This document shows positions 52,008-61,061 of a stretch of 64,000 nucleotides of DNA, piece after piece. The notes below the pieces were generated by a model. It was not told the DNA's origin, ran no database searches, and saw nothing but the letters and a program-made list of their open reading frames with translations. The stretch comes from Pseudomonadota bacterium (lineage in GTDB: Bacteria > Pseudomonadota > Gammaproteobacteria > Steroidobacterales > Steroidobacteraceae), in the NCBI GenBank assembly GCA_016705325.1, contig JADIYJ010000001.1:1-64000 (forward strand). Reading direction: 5' to 3'. Numbering within the stretch: the stretch's first letter is position 1; every line of letters begins with the position of its first letter. The translations under genes were made by a program, and so were the position numbers.

Positions 52008-53663
52008 ATGGCAGAGGGACAGGTGGTGGCAGCGGCTCGGCCGCGCTTCGACCCGCGGCGCGTGCCGGGGCTGCGCGGCCTGGCGCTGCTCGCCGGGGTC
52101 GCGGCCAGCGTGGCGGTCGGCGTCGGCGTCATCCTGTGGATGCAGAAGCCGGATTACCAGCTGCTCTACGGCAATCTCACCGATCGCGACGCCGGATCGG
52201 TGGTGCAGGGGCTCGAGGGCGCCGGGATTCCCTACCGGATCTCCGGCGGCACGGTGCTCGTGCCGGCGGACAAGATCCACGACGCGAGGCTCAAGCTGGC
52301 CGCACAGGGGCTGCCGCAGGGCACCGCCGCGGGAATCGAGATCATCGAGGACCAGAAGGGGTTCGGCAGCAGCCAGTTCATGGAGACGGCACGCTACCAC
52401 CACGCGCTCGAGGTCGAGCTGGCGCGCACCATCGCAACCGTGCAGTCGGTGCAGAACGCTCGTGTCCACCTCGCGATGTCCCGCCAGTCCGCGCTGCTGC
52501 GCAACCGCGGCACCGCGAGCGCATCGGTGCTGGTCAACCTGTTTCCCGGCCGGCGCCTCGAGTCGCAGCAGGTGGCCGCGATCACGCACCTGGTCGCGTC
52601 GAGTGTGCCGGACCTCGAGGCGGCGCGCGTCACGGTCATCGACCAGACCGGCCGGCTGCTGAGCTCCCCGAGCGACAGCGACGAACTCGGTCGCAGCGGC
52701 GCCCAGTTCGAGTACGTCAACCGCATGGAAGAAACGTACGCGCGCCGCATCGTCGGCCTGCTCGAGCCGCTGGTGGGGCCGGGCAAGGTCCGGGCCGAGG
52801 TCAACGCGGCGGTGGATTTCACGGAAGCCGAGCAGGTCAGCGAGTCCTTTGGCACGGAACGGGCCGCGCTGCGCAGCGAACAGACGGCCGAGGACATCAA
52901 GCGGGGCGGCATGGAAGCGCAGGGAATCCCGGGGGCGCTGACCAACCAGCCGCCCGAGGATGTCCCGCAGACGCCAGCGGACGCGCGGACTCGTCCGGCA
53001 GCACCGGCTGCAGCCGCGAGCGACCAGTCGCCGGCCGCGGCGGAGCCGATCAGCACTTCGCGGCGGGCAACGCGCAACTACGAGATCGATCGCATGTTGA
53101 GCCGCAAGCGGCCTGCGCCCGGCAACCTGCGCAGGCTGTCGGTGGCGGTGCTGGTTGACGCCGGCCCGGCGACCTCGCCGGCGGATGCCGGCAGCGCGGG
53201 TGCCGCGGCTGCGCCCACCGCGGCCGACATCGAGCGCATGACTGGACTGGTCAAGCAGGCGGTCGGCTTCGACGAGCAGCGCGGCGACACTGTCAGCGTG
53301 ATCAGCGCGGCGTTCCGGGCCGAAGAGCAGGGCGACGACACGGCGGGCATGCCGGTCTGGCGCAGCCCGGTGCTGCTGACGCTGTTGAAGCAGGCATTCG
53401 GTGTGCTGCTCGTGGCCCTGGTGGTCTTCACGGTGCTGCGACCGGTGGCGCGACGTCTGTCCGAGCCAGGAGCTTTCGCCGCGGGTCCGGCGGTTGCCGA
53501 CCTGTTGGGGCGACCGGGCATGGCCGGTCTCCCGGGCGGCGGTGCACCGATGCTGCAAGGCATGAACCACGAGCAGCAGCTTGCGGCGGCACGCAACCTG
53601 GTGGGCCAGGACCCACGCCGGGTGGCGCAGACGATGAAGCGCTGGCTGGATCACGATGGCTGA
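52008..53663 (+). CDS. fliF: Flagellar MS-ring protein FliF
   Basis: The 551-residue MS-ring subunit with two membrane helices (LALLAGVAASVAVGVGVILWM, about 25-45; LLKQAFGVLLVALVVFTVL, about 465-483). The ring-building motifs include YQLLYGNLTDRDAGSVVQGLEGAGIPYRI and KGFGSSQFMETARYHHALEVELARTI. A Pro/Ala-rich insert at about 315-350 is variable. The C-terminal cytosolic tail (DPRRVAQTMKRWLDHDG) is the FliG-binding segment. It overlaps fliG by eight bases. Confidence 0.96.
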   Translation: MAEGQVVAAARPRFDPRRVPGLRGLALLAGVAASVAVGVGVILWMQKPDYQLLYGNLTDRDAGSVVQGLEGAGIPYRISGGTVLVPADKIHDARLKLAAQGLPQGTAAGIEIIEDQKGFGSSQFMETARYHHALEVELARTIATVQSVQNARVHLAMSRQSALLRNRGTASASVLVNLFPGRRLESQQVAAITHLVASSVPDLEAARVTVIDQTGRLLSSPSDSDELGRSGAQFEYVNRMEETYARRIVGLLEPLVGPGKVRAEVNAAVDFTEAEQVSESFGTERAALRSEQTAEDIKRGGMEAQGIPGALTNQPPEDVPQTPADARTRPAAPAAAASDQSPAAAEPISTSRRATRNYEIDRMLSRKRPAPGNLRRLSVAVLVDAGPATSPADAGSAGAAAAPTAADIERMTGLVKQAVGFDEQRGDTVSVISAAFRAEEQGDDTAGMPVWRSPVLLTLLKQAFGVLLVALVVFTVLRPVARRLSEPGAFAAGPAVADLLGRPGMAGLPGGGAPMLQGMNHEQQLAAARNLVGQDPRRVAQTMKRWLDHDG

Positions 53664-54660
53664 GGCACGGCAACTCGGCGGAGTGGAACGCGCGGCGGTC
53701 TTCCTGATGTCGCTCGGTGAGCAGGGCGCGGCGGCGGTCCTGCGTCATCTCGGGCCCGGTGAAATCCAGCGGCTCGGCTCCGCGATGGCCGAGCTGAAGA
53801 ACGTGTCACGGCGCCAGGTGGAGGAAGCCATGGGGGCATTCCTGGGCAGCGTGAACGACGATACGGCGCTTGGCATCGAGAACGACGACTACGTGCGCCG
53901 GGTGCTGACCAACGCGCTTGGGGCGGAACGCGCCACCACGCTGTCGGAGCAGATCTTCACCTCCAATGGCAGCCGGGGCATCGAGACGCTGCGCTTCATG
54001 TCGTCGCGCGCCGTCGCCGACATCGTGCGCAACGAGCATCCCCAGCTCATCGCAGTGGTGCTGGCACACCTCGACAGCAGGCAAGGTGGTGAGATTCTGG
54101 GCCTGCTGCCGCCGGCGACGCACGCGGAAGTCGTCCGCCGCGTCGCCAGCCTGTCGGACCTGCAACAGTCGGCGCTGGCAGAACTCGATGAGCTCGTGGA
54201 GAAGCGCTCGACCGACAGACCCGAGAGCAGGCCGGCGCGCTTGAGCGGCCTGAAGAAAGCCGCCGAGATGCTCAACCAGATGGGCGCGGGGCGGGACACC
54301 GAGATCCTCGAGCAGTTGAGCGCGCAGGACCAGGAACTCGGGACCAGGATCCGCGAGCTCATGTTCGTGTTCGAGAATCTGCTGCAGCTCGACGACCGCA
54401 GCGTTCAGGCGTTGATGCGTGAAATCTCGACCGATGTGCTGGTGGTTGCGCTGAAGGGCGCGGATGCCGATGTGCGAGACAAGCTGATGCGCAACATGTC
54501 GCAGCGCGCGGCCGAGATCCTCAAGGACGACATCGAGGCGCGCGGCCCGGTGCGGTTGAGCGAGGTGGAGAGTGCGCAGAAGGAAATCCTCACCACGGTG
54601 CAGCGGCTGGCGGAGGAGGGCAAGGTCATGCTGAGCCGCGGCGGCGAGCAGTTCGTCTGA
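53656..54660 (+). CDS. fliG: Flagellar motor switch protein FliG
   Basis: A 334-residue rotor protein. The N-terminal domain begins GGVERAAVFLMSLGEQGAAAVLRHL (FliF binding). The middle has NEHPQLIAVVLAHLD and the EHPQ motif, and RVASLSDLQQSALAELDELVEK. The C-terminal torque helix region reads TRIRELMFVFENLLQLDDRSVQALMREIS and MSQRAAEILKDDIEARGPVRLSEVESAQKEI, with the charged residues that meet MotA. Complete; stop at 54658-54660. Confidence 0.96.
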   Translation: MAEARQLGGVERAAVFLMSLGEQGAAAVLRHLGPGEIQRLGSAMAELKNVSRRQVEEAMGAFLGSVNDDTALGIENDDYVRRVLTNALGAERATTLSEQIFTSNGSRGIETLRFMSSRAVADIVRNEHPQLIAVVLAHLDSRQGGEILGLLPPATHAEVVRRVASLSDLQQSALAELDELVEKRSTDRPESRPARLSGLKKAAEMLNQMGAGRDTEILEQLSAQDQELGTRIRELMFVFENLLQLDDRSVQALMREISTDVLVVALKGADADVRDKLMRNMSQRAAEILKDDIEARGPVRLSEVESAQKEILTTVQRLAEEGKVMLSRGGEQFV

Positions 54661-54670
54661 TGCGGGCCGC

Positions 54671-55309
54671 GTGGTGACCGCGCGCATCGTCAATGGCAGT
54701 GAGCCGCCGGATTGCACCGCGTGGGTGCCGCCGACGATGGAGCCGGGCGTCTCCGGGACGGCGGCCCTGACGGCAGGGGAAACGGCGGTGATCCGCCGCA
54801 AGGCCCAGGCCGATGGCTACGCCGCCGGTCGACTCGAGGGCCTCGCAGCCGGACGACAGGAGGCGCAGGAGGCGGCCGGACGACTCACCCTGGTGCTGGA
54901 CTCGCTGAGCCGGCCATTCACGGTCCTGGACGCGGCAGTCGAGCAGGAACTGGTCGCGCTCGCGTTTGCGCTCGCGCGCCAGCTCGTGCGGCGCGAACTG
55001 AAAGCGGACCCTGGCCAGGTCGTCGGCATCGTGCGCGACGCGCTGCAGTCGCTGCCGGTGGCCGCCCGGGACATCAAGGTCCATCTCAATCCCGAAGACG
55101 CCAAGCTGGTGCGTCAACACCTGCCGGCCGTCGACCAGGATCGCGCCTGGACCATCGTCGAGGATCCGATGCTGACGCGCGGCGGTGCGCGCGTGGCAAC
55201 GGCAAGCTCGCAGGTCGACGCGCGGCTGGAAAGCCGGCTCGGCGCGCTGGTCGTCGAGCTGCTCGGCAGCGATCGCGAGGGCGACCGGGCGGAGCAGGAG
55301 TCGCCGTGA
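54671..55309 (+). CDS. fliH: Flagellar export ATPase regulator FliH
   Basis: A 212-residue stator-like protein of the export ATPase. An Ala/Gly-rich region with the repeated A/G-x3-G pattern (GYAAGRLEGLAAGRQEAQEAAG, residues 56-77), characteristic of FliH, precedes the C-terminal FliI-binding domain (LALARQLVRRELKADPGQVVGIVRDAL-like and WTIVEDPMLTRGGARVATASSQVDARLESRLGAL). The start is GTG 54671 or the adjacent GTG 54674. It overlaps fliI by four bases. Confidence 0.92.
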   Translation: MVTARIVNGSEPPDCTAWVPPTMEPGVSGTAALTAGETAVIRRKAQADGYAAGRLEGLAAGRQEAQEAAGRLTLVLDSLSRPFTVLDAAVEQELVALAFALARQLVRRELKADPGQVVGIVRDALQSLPVAARDIKVHLNPEDAKLVRQHLPAVDQDRAWTIVEDPMLTRGGARVATASSQVDARLESRLGALVVELLGSDREGDRAEQESP

Positions 55310-56682
55310 CAGCCGTCGAACTCGCTACCGGCCGCGCGTCGCGCTGGGCGGAACACCTGCGCGTGGCGCGCGAGCGCATCGGCGCGCAGCGTGGCTTCGT
55401 GGTCGAGGGCGTGCTGTCGCGCATGGTGGGCCTCGCCATGGAAGCGACCGGTGTCGAGGCGCCGGTGGGAACGCTGTTCCTGGTTGAGACGGCCGATGGT
55501 CGACGGGCCGAGGCCGAGGTGGTCGGTTTCGCCGGCGACAGGTTGTTCCTCATGCCGACCGGTGAGACTCGCGGCCTGCGGCCCGGAGCGCGCGTCGTGC
55601 CGGCTCGGCACGGACTCGAGGTTGCGGTTGGCCGCGGCATGCTCGGCCGTGTCGTCGACGGCGCCGGCCGGCCGCTGGACGGTCTCGGTCGCGTCGAGTA
55701 CGAAACACGCGTGCCGCTCGGCGGGACGCCGATCAATCCGCTCGCGCGCCGCCTGATCCGCGCGCCGCTCGACGTCGGTGTGCGCTCGATCAACGGACTT
55801 TTCACCGTGGGCCGCGGGCAGCGCATCGGCCTGTTCGCCGGCAGCGGCGTCGGCAAGAGTGTCCTGCTCGGCATGATGACGCGATTCACGACCGCGGATG
55901 TCGTCGTCGTCGGCCTGATCGGCGAGCGCGGCCGCGAAGTCGGTGAGTTCGTGACGGAGATCCTCGGGTCCGATGGGCTGCGCCGTGCGGTGGTCGTGGC
56001 TGCGCCCGCGGACCATCCTCCCCTGATGCGGCTGCACGCGGCATGGCTCGCGACAGCGGTAGCGGAGCATTTTCGTGACCAGGGCTGCGAGGTGCTGCTG
56101 CTCATGGATTCGCTGACGCGCTTCGCGCAGGCCCAGCGCGAGATCGCGCTGGCGGTCGGCGAGCCGCCGGTCACCAAGGGCTACCCGCCGTCGGTGTTCG
56201 CCCGCCTGCCGCATCTGGTTGAGCGCGCGGGCAATGGCACGACGGCGCGCGGCTCGATCACCGCGTTCTATACGGTGCTGGTGGAGGGTGACGATCAGGC
56301 CGACCCGATCGCCGACGCGAGCCGGGCAATCCTCGACGGCCACATCGTGCTGTCGCGTGCCCTGGCGGAAGCAGGGATCTATCCCGCGATCGACGTCGAG
56401 GCCTCCATCAGCCGCGTGATGCAGCAGATCACGACTGCGGAGCACCTGCGCCTCGCGCAGCGGCTGCGTCAGCTCTACTCGCAGTACCAGCGCAACCGTG
56501 ACCTGATCGCCGTCGGCGCGTACAAGAAAGGGACGGACGCGCGCATCGACACGGCCATCGATGCCTGGCCCGGGGTCCTGCGCTACCTGGAGCAGAACAT
56601 GCAGGCCAAGGTCAGCCTCGAGCAGGGCCTGGCGGACCTGGCGCAGCTGCTGGCCGCTGTGCCCGAGACCGCCTTTGCGTGA
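55306..56682 (+). CDS. fliI: Flagellum-specific ATPase FliI
   Basis: A 458-residue F1-beta-like ATPase that unfolds and delivers export substrates. Walker A GSGVGKS starts at Gly179 (GLFAGSGVGKSVLLG), then the IGERGREVGEF motif, Walker B VLLLMDSLTRFAQAQREIALA and the signature GSITAFYTVLVEGDDQADPIADASRAILDGHIVLSR. The N-terminal 20 residues that bind FliH are present. GTG 55306 overlaps the fliH stop (GTGA). Confidence 0.96.
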   Translation: MTAVELATGRASRWAEHLRVARERIGAQRGFVVEGVLSRMVGLAMEATGVEAPVGTLFLVETADGRRAEAEVVGFAGDRLFLMPTGETRGLRPGARVVPARHGLEVAVGRGMLGRVVDGAGRPLDGLGRVEYETRVPLGGTPINPLARRLIRAPLDVGVRSINGLFTVGRGQRIGLFAGSGVGKSVLLGMMTRFTTADVVVVGLIGERGREVGEFVTEILGSDGLRRAVVVAAPADHPPLMRLHAAWLATAVAEHFRDQGCEVLLLMDSLTRFAQAQREIALAVGEPPVTKGYPPSVFARLPHLVERAGNGTTARGSITAFYTVLVEGDDQADPIADASRAILDGHIVLSRALAEAGIYPAIDVEASISRVMQQITTAEHLRLAQRLRQLYSQYQRNRDLIAVGAYKKGTDARIDTAIDAWPGVLRYLEQNMQAKVSLEQGLADLAQLLAAVPETAFA

Positions 56683-56731
56683 TGCGAGGCACAGCACAAT
56701 TGCCGTTCGTGCCAATGAGCGTGATTGATCC

Positions 56732-57175
56732 ATGACGCGATCGAACCGTCTGCTGCCACTGGTGGCGAATGCCAACGAGCGGATCGAGGAGTCCGCAAGG
56801 GCTGTCGCGGCCGCACGCGAAGTGCTCGCCCGGCAGGAAGCCCGCCTCGCCGAGCTCATGAACTATCGACAGCAGTACGAGCACAGCGCTGCCACGGCGC
56901 AATCGACCAGGTTCTTCAGCGTGGCGAACTCCCGTGCGTTCCTGGCCCAGCTCGACGAGGCGGTCAGACAACAGGAGGCCCGCGTCAGCTCTGTACGCGA
57001 GGACCTCGAGCGCACGCTCGATGCCTGGTCGAAGCTGCGCAAGGAAGCCCGCGCGATGGAGCAATTGGTGGATCGGTTTGTCAGCGACGAACGCCGGCAG
57101 GCCGAGCGAGTGGAACAGCGGCACGTCGACGACTCGGTCGGGACGCGCACCGCGGGGCGTGGCCCGGTCGAGTGA
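56732..57175 (+). CDS. fliJ: Flagellar export protein FliJ
   Basis: A 147-residue coiled-coil protein that couples FliI to FlhA. Two long helices are visible: NERIEESARAVAAAREVLARQEARLAELMNYRQQYE and LAQLDEAVRQQEARVSSVREDLERTLDAWSKLRKEARAMEQLVDRF, containing the FliJ-typical NYRQ-like and W-x-K-x-x-E sequence. It follows fliI after 49 bases, in normal order. Confidence 0.9.
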   Translation: MTRSNRLLPLVANANERIEESARAVAAAREVLARQEARLAELMNYRQQYEHSAATAQSTRFFSVANSRAFLAQLDEAVRQQEARVSSVREDLERTLDAWSKLRKEARAMEQLVDRFVSDERRQAERVEQRHVDDSVGTRTAGRGPVE

Positions 57176-57181
57176 CGCGAT

Positions 57182-57197
57182 TGGCACGCCACTTGCT
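57182..57197 (+). promoter_or_regulatory. Sigma-54 promoter of fliK
   Basis: TGGCACGCCACTTGCT: GG 57183-57184, GC 57195-57196, ten bases apart. It begins seven bases after the fliJ stop and 66 bases before the fliK start. Confidence 0.88.
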
Positions 57198-57247
57198 GTG
57201 TCTCGACCGGGCAGGTCGCCCACGCGATTCCCCGACGGTGCAGAGAC

Positions 57248-58480
57248 TTGGATTCCACAGCCGCACTCGCTCTTCCGCCCGCAAGCCCGGAACCGTCGTC
57301 AGGCAAGGCGCAAGGACCGCTGCTGTCGCGCCGGCCCGTGGCAGTGGATTTTGATGCGCTGCTGGCCGGGTCACTCGCGACCGGCTTGCCGTTCGCGGTT
57401 CCTCAGCCGCTGCCGTTGAGCGGCGTCTCCTTGCCGGCACCCGGCCAGATCTTGCCGCCCGACGGTCCGCGTGCCGTCGTCAGCACCGACCTGCTTGCGA
57501 GGCAGGGTACGCTGACCGCGCCCGTGCTGGCGGCACCGACAATTCCCGCCGCTGCCTCGCAGGAGCAATTCGCGAGCGCGTTGCAGCTGCCAGCCCCGGA
57601 TGCGCAGGCGCCGACCGTCGGCCAACCGGCGCCGAACCCGGCAGCTCCACGGCCGCTGCCAGCGCTTGGGCCGACTCCGGTTGCCGACACGGAACCGCCC
57701 CCGCCGCCCACCGTCGCAGCAGTCGTTGCGACCAGCGTGGCGGCGGTCGAGGCACCGCCGGCCGCCGCCGCCGCGGTTGCTGCCAAGGGTGGCACCGCCG
57801 CGGATGCGGTCGGCCAGCGACGCGAAGTCAGCGTGGCGCCGGGCAGCCGTCCAGCGCCGGAGGCGAGTGTCGCGCGACCTGCAACCGATGCCGTTGCCGC
57901 GTCCGCGACCGCGGAGCGCAAGGAGGCTGACCCGCAACCCGGCCTGGAACGGCAGGCGTCAGACCCGGGCACGCTGGCGGGGCAGGCGGCGCTGCGACCG
58001 GAGAGGACGCTGTTGCACGAGGCACCCGCCACGGCGCCGGAACCCGCGCGGGACGGCATCAGAGAGCAGCTCGGGACGCCACGCTGGCAGCACGAACTCG
58101 GCCAACGGCTGGTCACCCTCGCCGGGCAAGGTGTCCGCGAAGTGCGGCTGCAGTTGCATCCGGAACACCTCGGGCCGCTCGAAGTGCGAATCACGCTGCA
58201 CGATTCACAGGTGGGCCTGTGGTTCGGTGCCCAGCATGTCGAAACGCGCGATGCCCTCGAGCAGTCCCTGCCACGCCTGCGCGAAATGTTCGCCCAGGGT
58301 GGCCTGACGATGGCCGACGCGTCGGTTGCGCAGCACCAGCACGACCGTGGCAGCCAGACCGCAACCGCGCCGGACGCGGCCTGGAGCACGCCCGCTCACG
58401 CCGGCGCTGCGCAGTCCATGGAGCCCGTGCGCACTGGGTCAACCAGACAGACCGTCAGGCTGGTCGACGAGTACGCCTGA
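57248..58480 (+). CDS. fliK: Flagellar hook-length control protein FliK
   Basis: A 410-residue secreted ruler that triggers the export switch through FlhB. The first 270 residues are Ala/Pro/Thr-rich and disordered. The C-terminal flg_hook domain (about 275-365) contains QRLVTLAGQGVREVRLQLHPEHLGPLEVRITLHDSQVGLWFGAQHVETRDALEQSLPRLREMFAQGGL, with the conserved LHPEXLGPLEV motif. The start appears to be TTG 57248, with weak purines upstream; no ATG is available at a sensible place. Confidence 0.9.
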   Translation: MDSTAALALPPASPEPSSGKAQGPLLSRRPVAVDFDALLAGSLATGLPFAVPQPLPLSGVSLPAPGQILPPDGPRAVVSTDLLARQGTLTAPVLAAPTIPAAASQEQFASALQLPAPDAQAPTVGQPAPNPAAPRPLPALGPTPVADTEPPPPPTVAAVVATSVAAVEAPPAAAAAVAAKGGTAADAVGQRREVSVAPGSRPAPEASVARPATDAVAASATAERKEADPQPGLERQASDPGTLAGQAALRPERTLLHEAPATAPEPARDGIREQLGTPRWQHELGQRLVTLAGQGVREVRLQLHPEHLGPLEVRITLHDSQVGLWFGAQHVETRDALEQSLPRLREMFAQGGLTMADASVAQHQHDRGSQTATAPDAAWSTPAHAGAAQSMEPVRTGSTRQTVRLVDEYA

Positions 58481-58645
58481 CGTTGGCTGGCAGTCCAGCT
58501 CGCGTCATGGCGGCCGGTGCCGACGACGAGAAACCGACGCCTCGGCGTCGGACTTCCAACGCGCCCGCGGCCTGCGCCGTGCGCAACCGCCGATCCCCCG
58601 GCCCAACTCATTGAATACATGGGTCATTCAACGTGCCGACAGGGC

Positions 58646-58661
58646 TGGCACGTTGTTTGCT
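58646..58661 (+). promoter_or_regulatory. Sigma-54 promoter of the fliL operon
   Basis: TGGCACGTTGTTTGCT: GG 58647-58648 and GC 58659-58660, ten bases apart, 38 bases before the fliL ATG. It would drive fliLMNOPQR-flhB. Confidence 0.9.
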
Positions 58662-58698
58662 CATAGATACCTCGAGGACATCTCGGCGGAGCTCTCGA

Positions 58699-59274
58699 AT
58701 GGCGGTTCCCGAAGCAAAGATCGAAGAAGTGGTGGCGGCGACGACGACGGCCGTGCAGCGCGGTGGTCGCGCGAGCGGCGTCCTGTCGGTACTGCTCCAG
58801 GGGCTCGGCCTCACGCTGGTCGTGGCCGCGGGGACGCTCGCTGGCCAGTTTCTCTACGGGCTGCTCGGGCACGCCGAGCGCGTGCCGGCCGTGCACGACG
58901 CTGCGGACGCCGGCAAGAAGCCGGTGCAGGCGGAGGTCAAGAAGAAAGCGCCGGACGGGCCGCCCGTCTATCACGCATTCGAACCGCTGGTCGTGAACTT
59001 CGAGGAGTCCGGCGAGCTGCGTTTCCTGCAGCTCACGGTGGAGGTCATGGCGCACGATCCCAAGGCCATTGCCGCCGTGCAGGCAAACACGCCGTTCCTG
59101 CGCAACAACCTCCTGCTCCTGATCGGCAGCAGGGACTTGAAGCAGCTCCTGACGCGCGAGGGCAAGGAGCAGCTGCGCGCGCTTGCGCTGGCCGAGGTTC
59201 GCGCGGTCCTGCAGAAGGTGAGTCCTGAGAGCGAGATTGAGGACGTCTATTTTTCCAGCTTCGTCATGCAGTGA
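58699..59274 (+). CDS. fliL: Flagellar basal body-associated protein FliL
   Basis: A 191-residue single-pass membrane protein that rings the stator. The membrane helix is at about residues 32-53 (LLQGLGLTLVVAAGTLAGQFLYG). The periplasmic stomatin-like domain includes YHAFEPLVVNFEESGELRFLQLTVEVMAHDPKAIAAVQANTPFLRNNLLLLIGSRD and ends VSPESEIEDVYFSSFVMQ, the conserved FliL tail. GGCGGAGC before ATG 58699 is a fair ribosome site. Confidence 0.94.
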   Translation: MAVPEAKIEEVVAATTTAVQRGGRASGVLSVLLQGLGLTLVVAAGTLAGQFLYGLLGHAERVPAVHDAADAGKKPVQAEVKKKAPDGPPVYHAFEPLVVNFEESGELRFLQLTVEVMAHDPKAIAAVQANTPFLRNNLLLLIGSRDLKQLLTREGKEQLRALALAEVRAVLQKVSPESEIEDVYFSSFVMQ

Positions 59275-59325
59275 CAGCGCGGTATCGCGCGTTGCAGAGA
59301 TTCATGCACAAAGGAATTCCGGCCG

Positions 59326-60369
59326 ATGTCTGAGGATCCGCAGCAGGCGCCTGTGCGGGGCGACGCGCAGCGCCATCCCGCCGACGTAATCTCCCCTGAC
59401 GAGGTCGCGGCGCTGCTCGACGGCGTCAAGTCCGGCACCGTCGCCACCGACGCCGGGCACGCCGCCGACGGGCCGGTGCGGCCATACGATTTCGCGGCTG
59501 GCGAGCACATCGTCCGCGGCCGCCTCGTGACGCTGGACCTGATCAACGAACGCTTCGCGCGCGGCTTGCGCACGAACCTCGAGCGCCTGGTCCACCGTCC
59601 GGTCGAGGTCGCCGACCAGGGTGCGCAGCACCAGCGCTTCGCCGACGCGATCGGCGCCGTCAAGGTTCCGAGCGCGCTCTATGTCGTGAACTACAAGCCG
59701 CTGGCCTGCCAGGGACTGCTGGTACTGGACGCTGCGCTGGTGGGGGCTCTGACCGACGCATTCTTCGGTGGCACCGGTCGGGACGTACGCCACGCGGCAG
59801 GCGCCGAGTTGACGCCCGGCGAATGGCGGCTGGCGACGAAGTGCTTCGAGCTGTGCGTGGCCGAGTTGCGCACCGCCTGGTCCAGCGTGGTGCCGCTGGA
59901 GGTCGAACTGGTGCGGCTCGAGAGCAACCCGCAGTTCGCTGCAATCGTGCCGGCCAGCGCACCGATGCTGGTGCGACGGTTTCGCATCAGTCTCGAGGCA
60001 ACTGGCGAGCTCACGCTGCTGCTGCCGCTGGCCGGACTCGACGCAGTGCGCGAGCAGCTGCAGTCGGCCACGCCGGGCAAGCCCGGTCGCCAGTGCCGGC
60101 CGGACCTTGAGGCCGCCCTCAAGGACAGCGTGCTGCAGCTCGAGACCGTCTTCTCGCGCATCGAAATCACCCTGGGAACTCTGGTCAACCTGCGGCCGGG
60201 AGACGTGATCGAGATCGAGCGCCCCGACAACGTCCTCGTGCTTGCGGACGGACAACCCGTCTTCAGCGCGCGCTATGGCATCTCTTCCGGTCGCAATGCC
60301 GTGCAGGTGCTGGGGCCGGCCGTGCGGCAGCCGCAGGCACGAACCAATCCTGAAAGGAAGACCGCATGA
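59326..60369 (+). CDS. fliM: Flagellar motor switch protein FliM
   Basis: A 347-residue C-ring protein. The N-terminus carries VISPDEVAALLDGV (residues 21-34), the CheY-P/early FliM motif; the usual stand-alone LSQ-x-E-I-D-A-L-L is only loosely matched. The middle CheC-like domain includes PYDFAAGEHIVRGRLVTLDLINERFARGLRTNL, and the C-terminal SpoA domain GTLVNLRPGDVIEIERPDNVLVLADGQPVFSARYGISSGRNAVQV. The stop overlaps fliN by four bases. Confidence 0.95.
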   Translation: MSEDPQQAPVRGDAQRHPADVISPDEVAALLDGVKSGTVATDAGHAADGPVRPYDFAAGEHIVRGRLVTLDLINERFARGLRTNLERLVHRPVEVADQGAQHQRFADAIGAVKVPSALYVVNYKPLACQGLLVLDAALVGALTDAFFGGTGRDVRHAAGAELTPGEWRLATKCFELCVAELRTAWSSVVPLEVELVRLESNPQFAAIVPASAPMLVRRFRISLEATGELTLLLPLAGLDAVREQLQSATPGKPGRQCRPDLEAALKDSVLQLETVFSRIEITLGTLVNLRPGDVIEIERPDNVLVLADGQPVFSARYGISSGRNAVQVLGPAVRQPQARTNPERKTA

Positions 60370-60713
60370 CCGAATCGGCAGCCGACCGGGGTTCCACGCG
60401 AGCGGAATTCGCCCACCTGCAGAGCCAGCCTGCGGCCGCAGGGGGCGATGCCGAGATCAACATTGACTCGATACTCGACGTCAAGCTGATGCTGACGCTC
60501 GAAGTGGGTCGCACCAGGATCAGCGTGCGCGAGCTGTTGTCGCTCACGCCCGGTTCCGTCGTTGAACTCGACAGGCAGGCGGGCGAGCCACTCGACCTGT
60601 ACGTCAACGGCGTCCTCGTGGCGCGCGGCGAGGTCGTCGTCGTGAACGACCGCTTCGGCCTGCGGCTGACCGAGGTCGTCAGTGCCAGCGATCGTGTGCG
60701 CAACCTGAGATAG
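60366..60713 (+). CDS. fliN: Flagellar motor switch protein FliN
   Basis: A 115-residue C-ring subunit with a single SpoA domain: INIDSILDVKLMLTLEVGRTRISVRELLSLTPGSVVELDRQAGEPLDLYVNGVLVARGEVVVVNDRFGLRLTEVVS (residues 35-110). It forms rings with FliM and helps dock FliH. ATGA overlap with fliM. Confidence 0.96.
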   Translation: MTESAADRGSTRAEFAHLQSQPAAAGGDAEINIDSILDVKLMLTLEVGRTRISVRELLSLTPGSVVELDRQAGEPLDLYVNGVLVARGEVVVVNDRFGLRLTEVVSASDRVRNLR

Positions 60714-60719
60714 GCGGAC

Positions 60720-61061
60720 ATGAACAGCGTCGCTGTAGCGCAAGGACTGCTGAGCCTGCTGTGCGTGATCGGGCTCATCCTCCTGCTCGGCTGGCTGCTG
60801 CGCGGTCGCCTGCGCCCGTTGCGTGCCGGCAGCCGGCATTCGCTCCAGGTCCTTGCGCAGCTGGCGCTCGGTGCGCGCGAACGCATCGTCGTCGTCCAGG
60901 TGGGCGAGGAGCAGCTGCTGGTGGGCGTCAGTCCCGGCGGTCTGCGCACGCTGCTGGTGCTGTCGCGGCCGCTGCAGGTCGAGACCGGCGTCACCGCACC
61001 GGCGGCCAGCTTCGCGCAGCGGGTCCGGGATGCAATGCATGGGGGCGCGGAAACGGCATGA
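60720..61061 (+). CDS. fliO: Flagellar biosynthesis protein FliO
   Basis: A 113-residue single-pass inner-membrane protein that scaffolds assembly of the FliP ring. Membrane helix at about 7-28 (GLLSLLCVIGLILLLGWLLRG), then a FliO domain: LQVLAQLALGARERIVVVQVGEEQLLVGVSPGGLRTLLVLSRPL. Overlaps fliP by four bases (ATGA). Confidence 0.92.
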   Translation: MNSVAVAQGLLSLLCVIGLILLLGWLLRGRLRPLRAGSRHSLQVLAQLALGARERIVVVQVGEEQLLVGVSPGGLRTLLVLSRPLQVETGVTAPAASFAQRVRDAMHGGAETA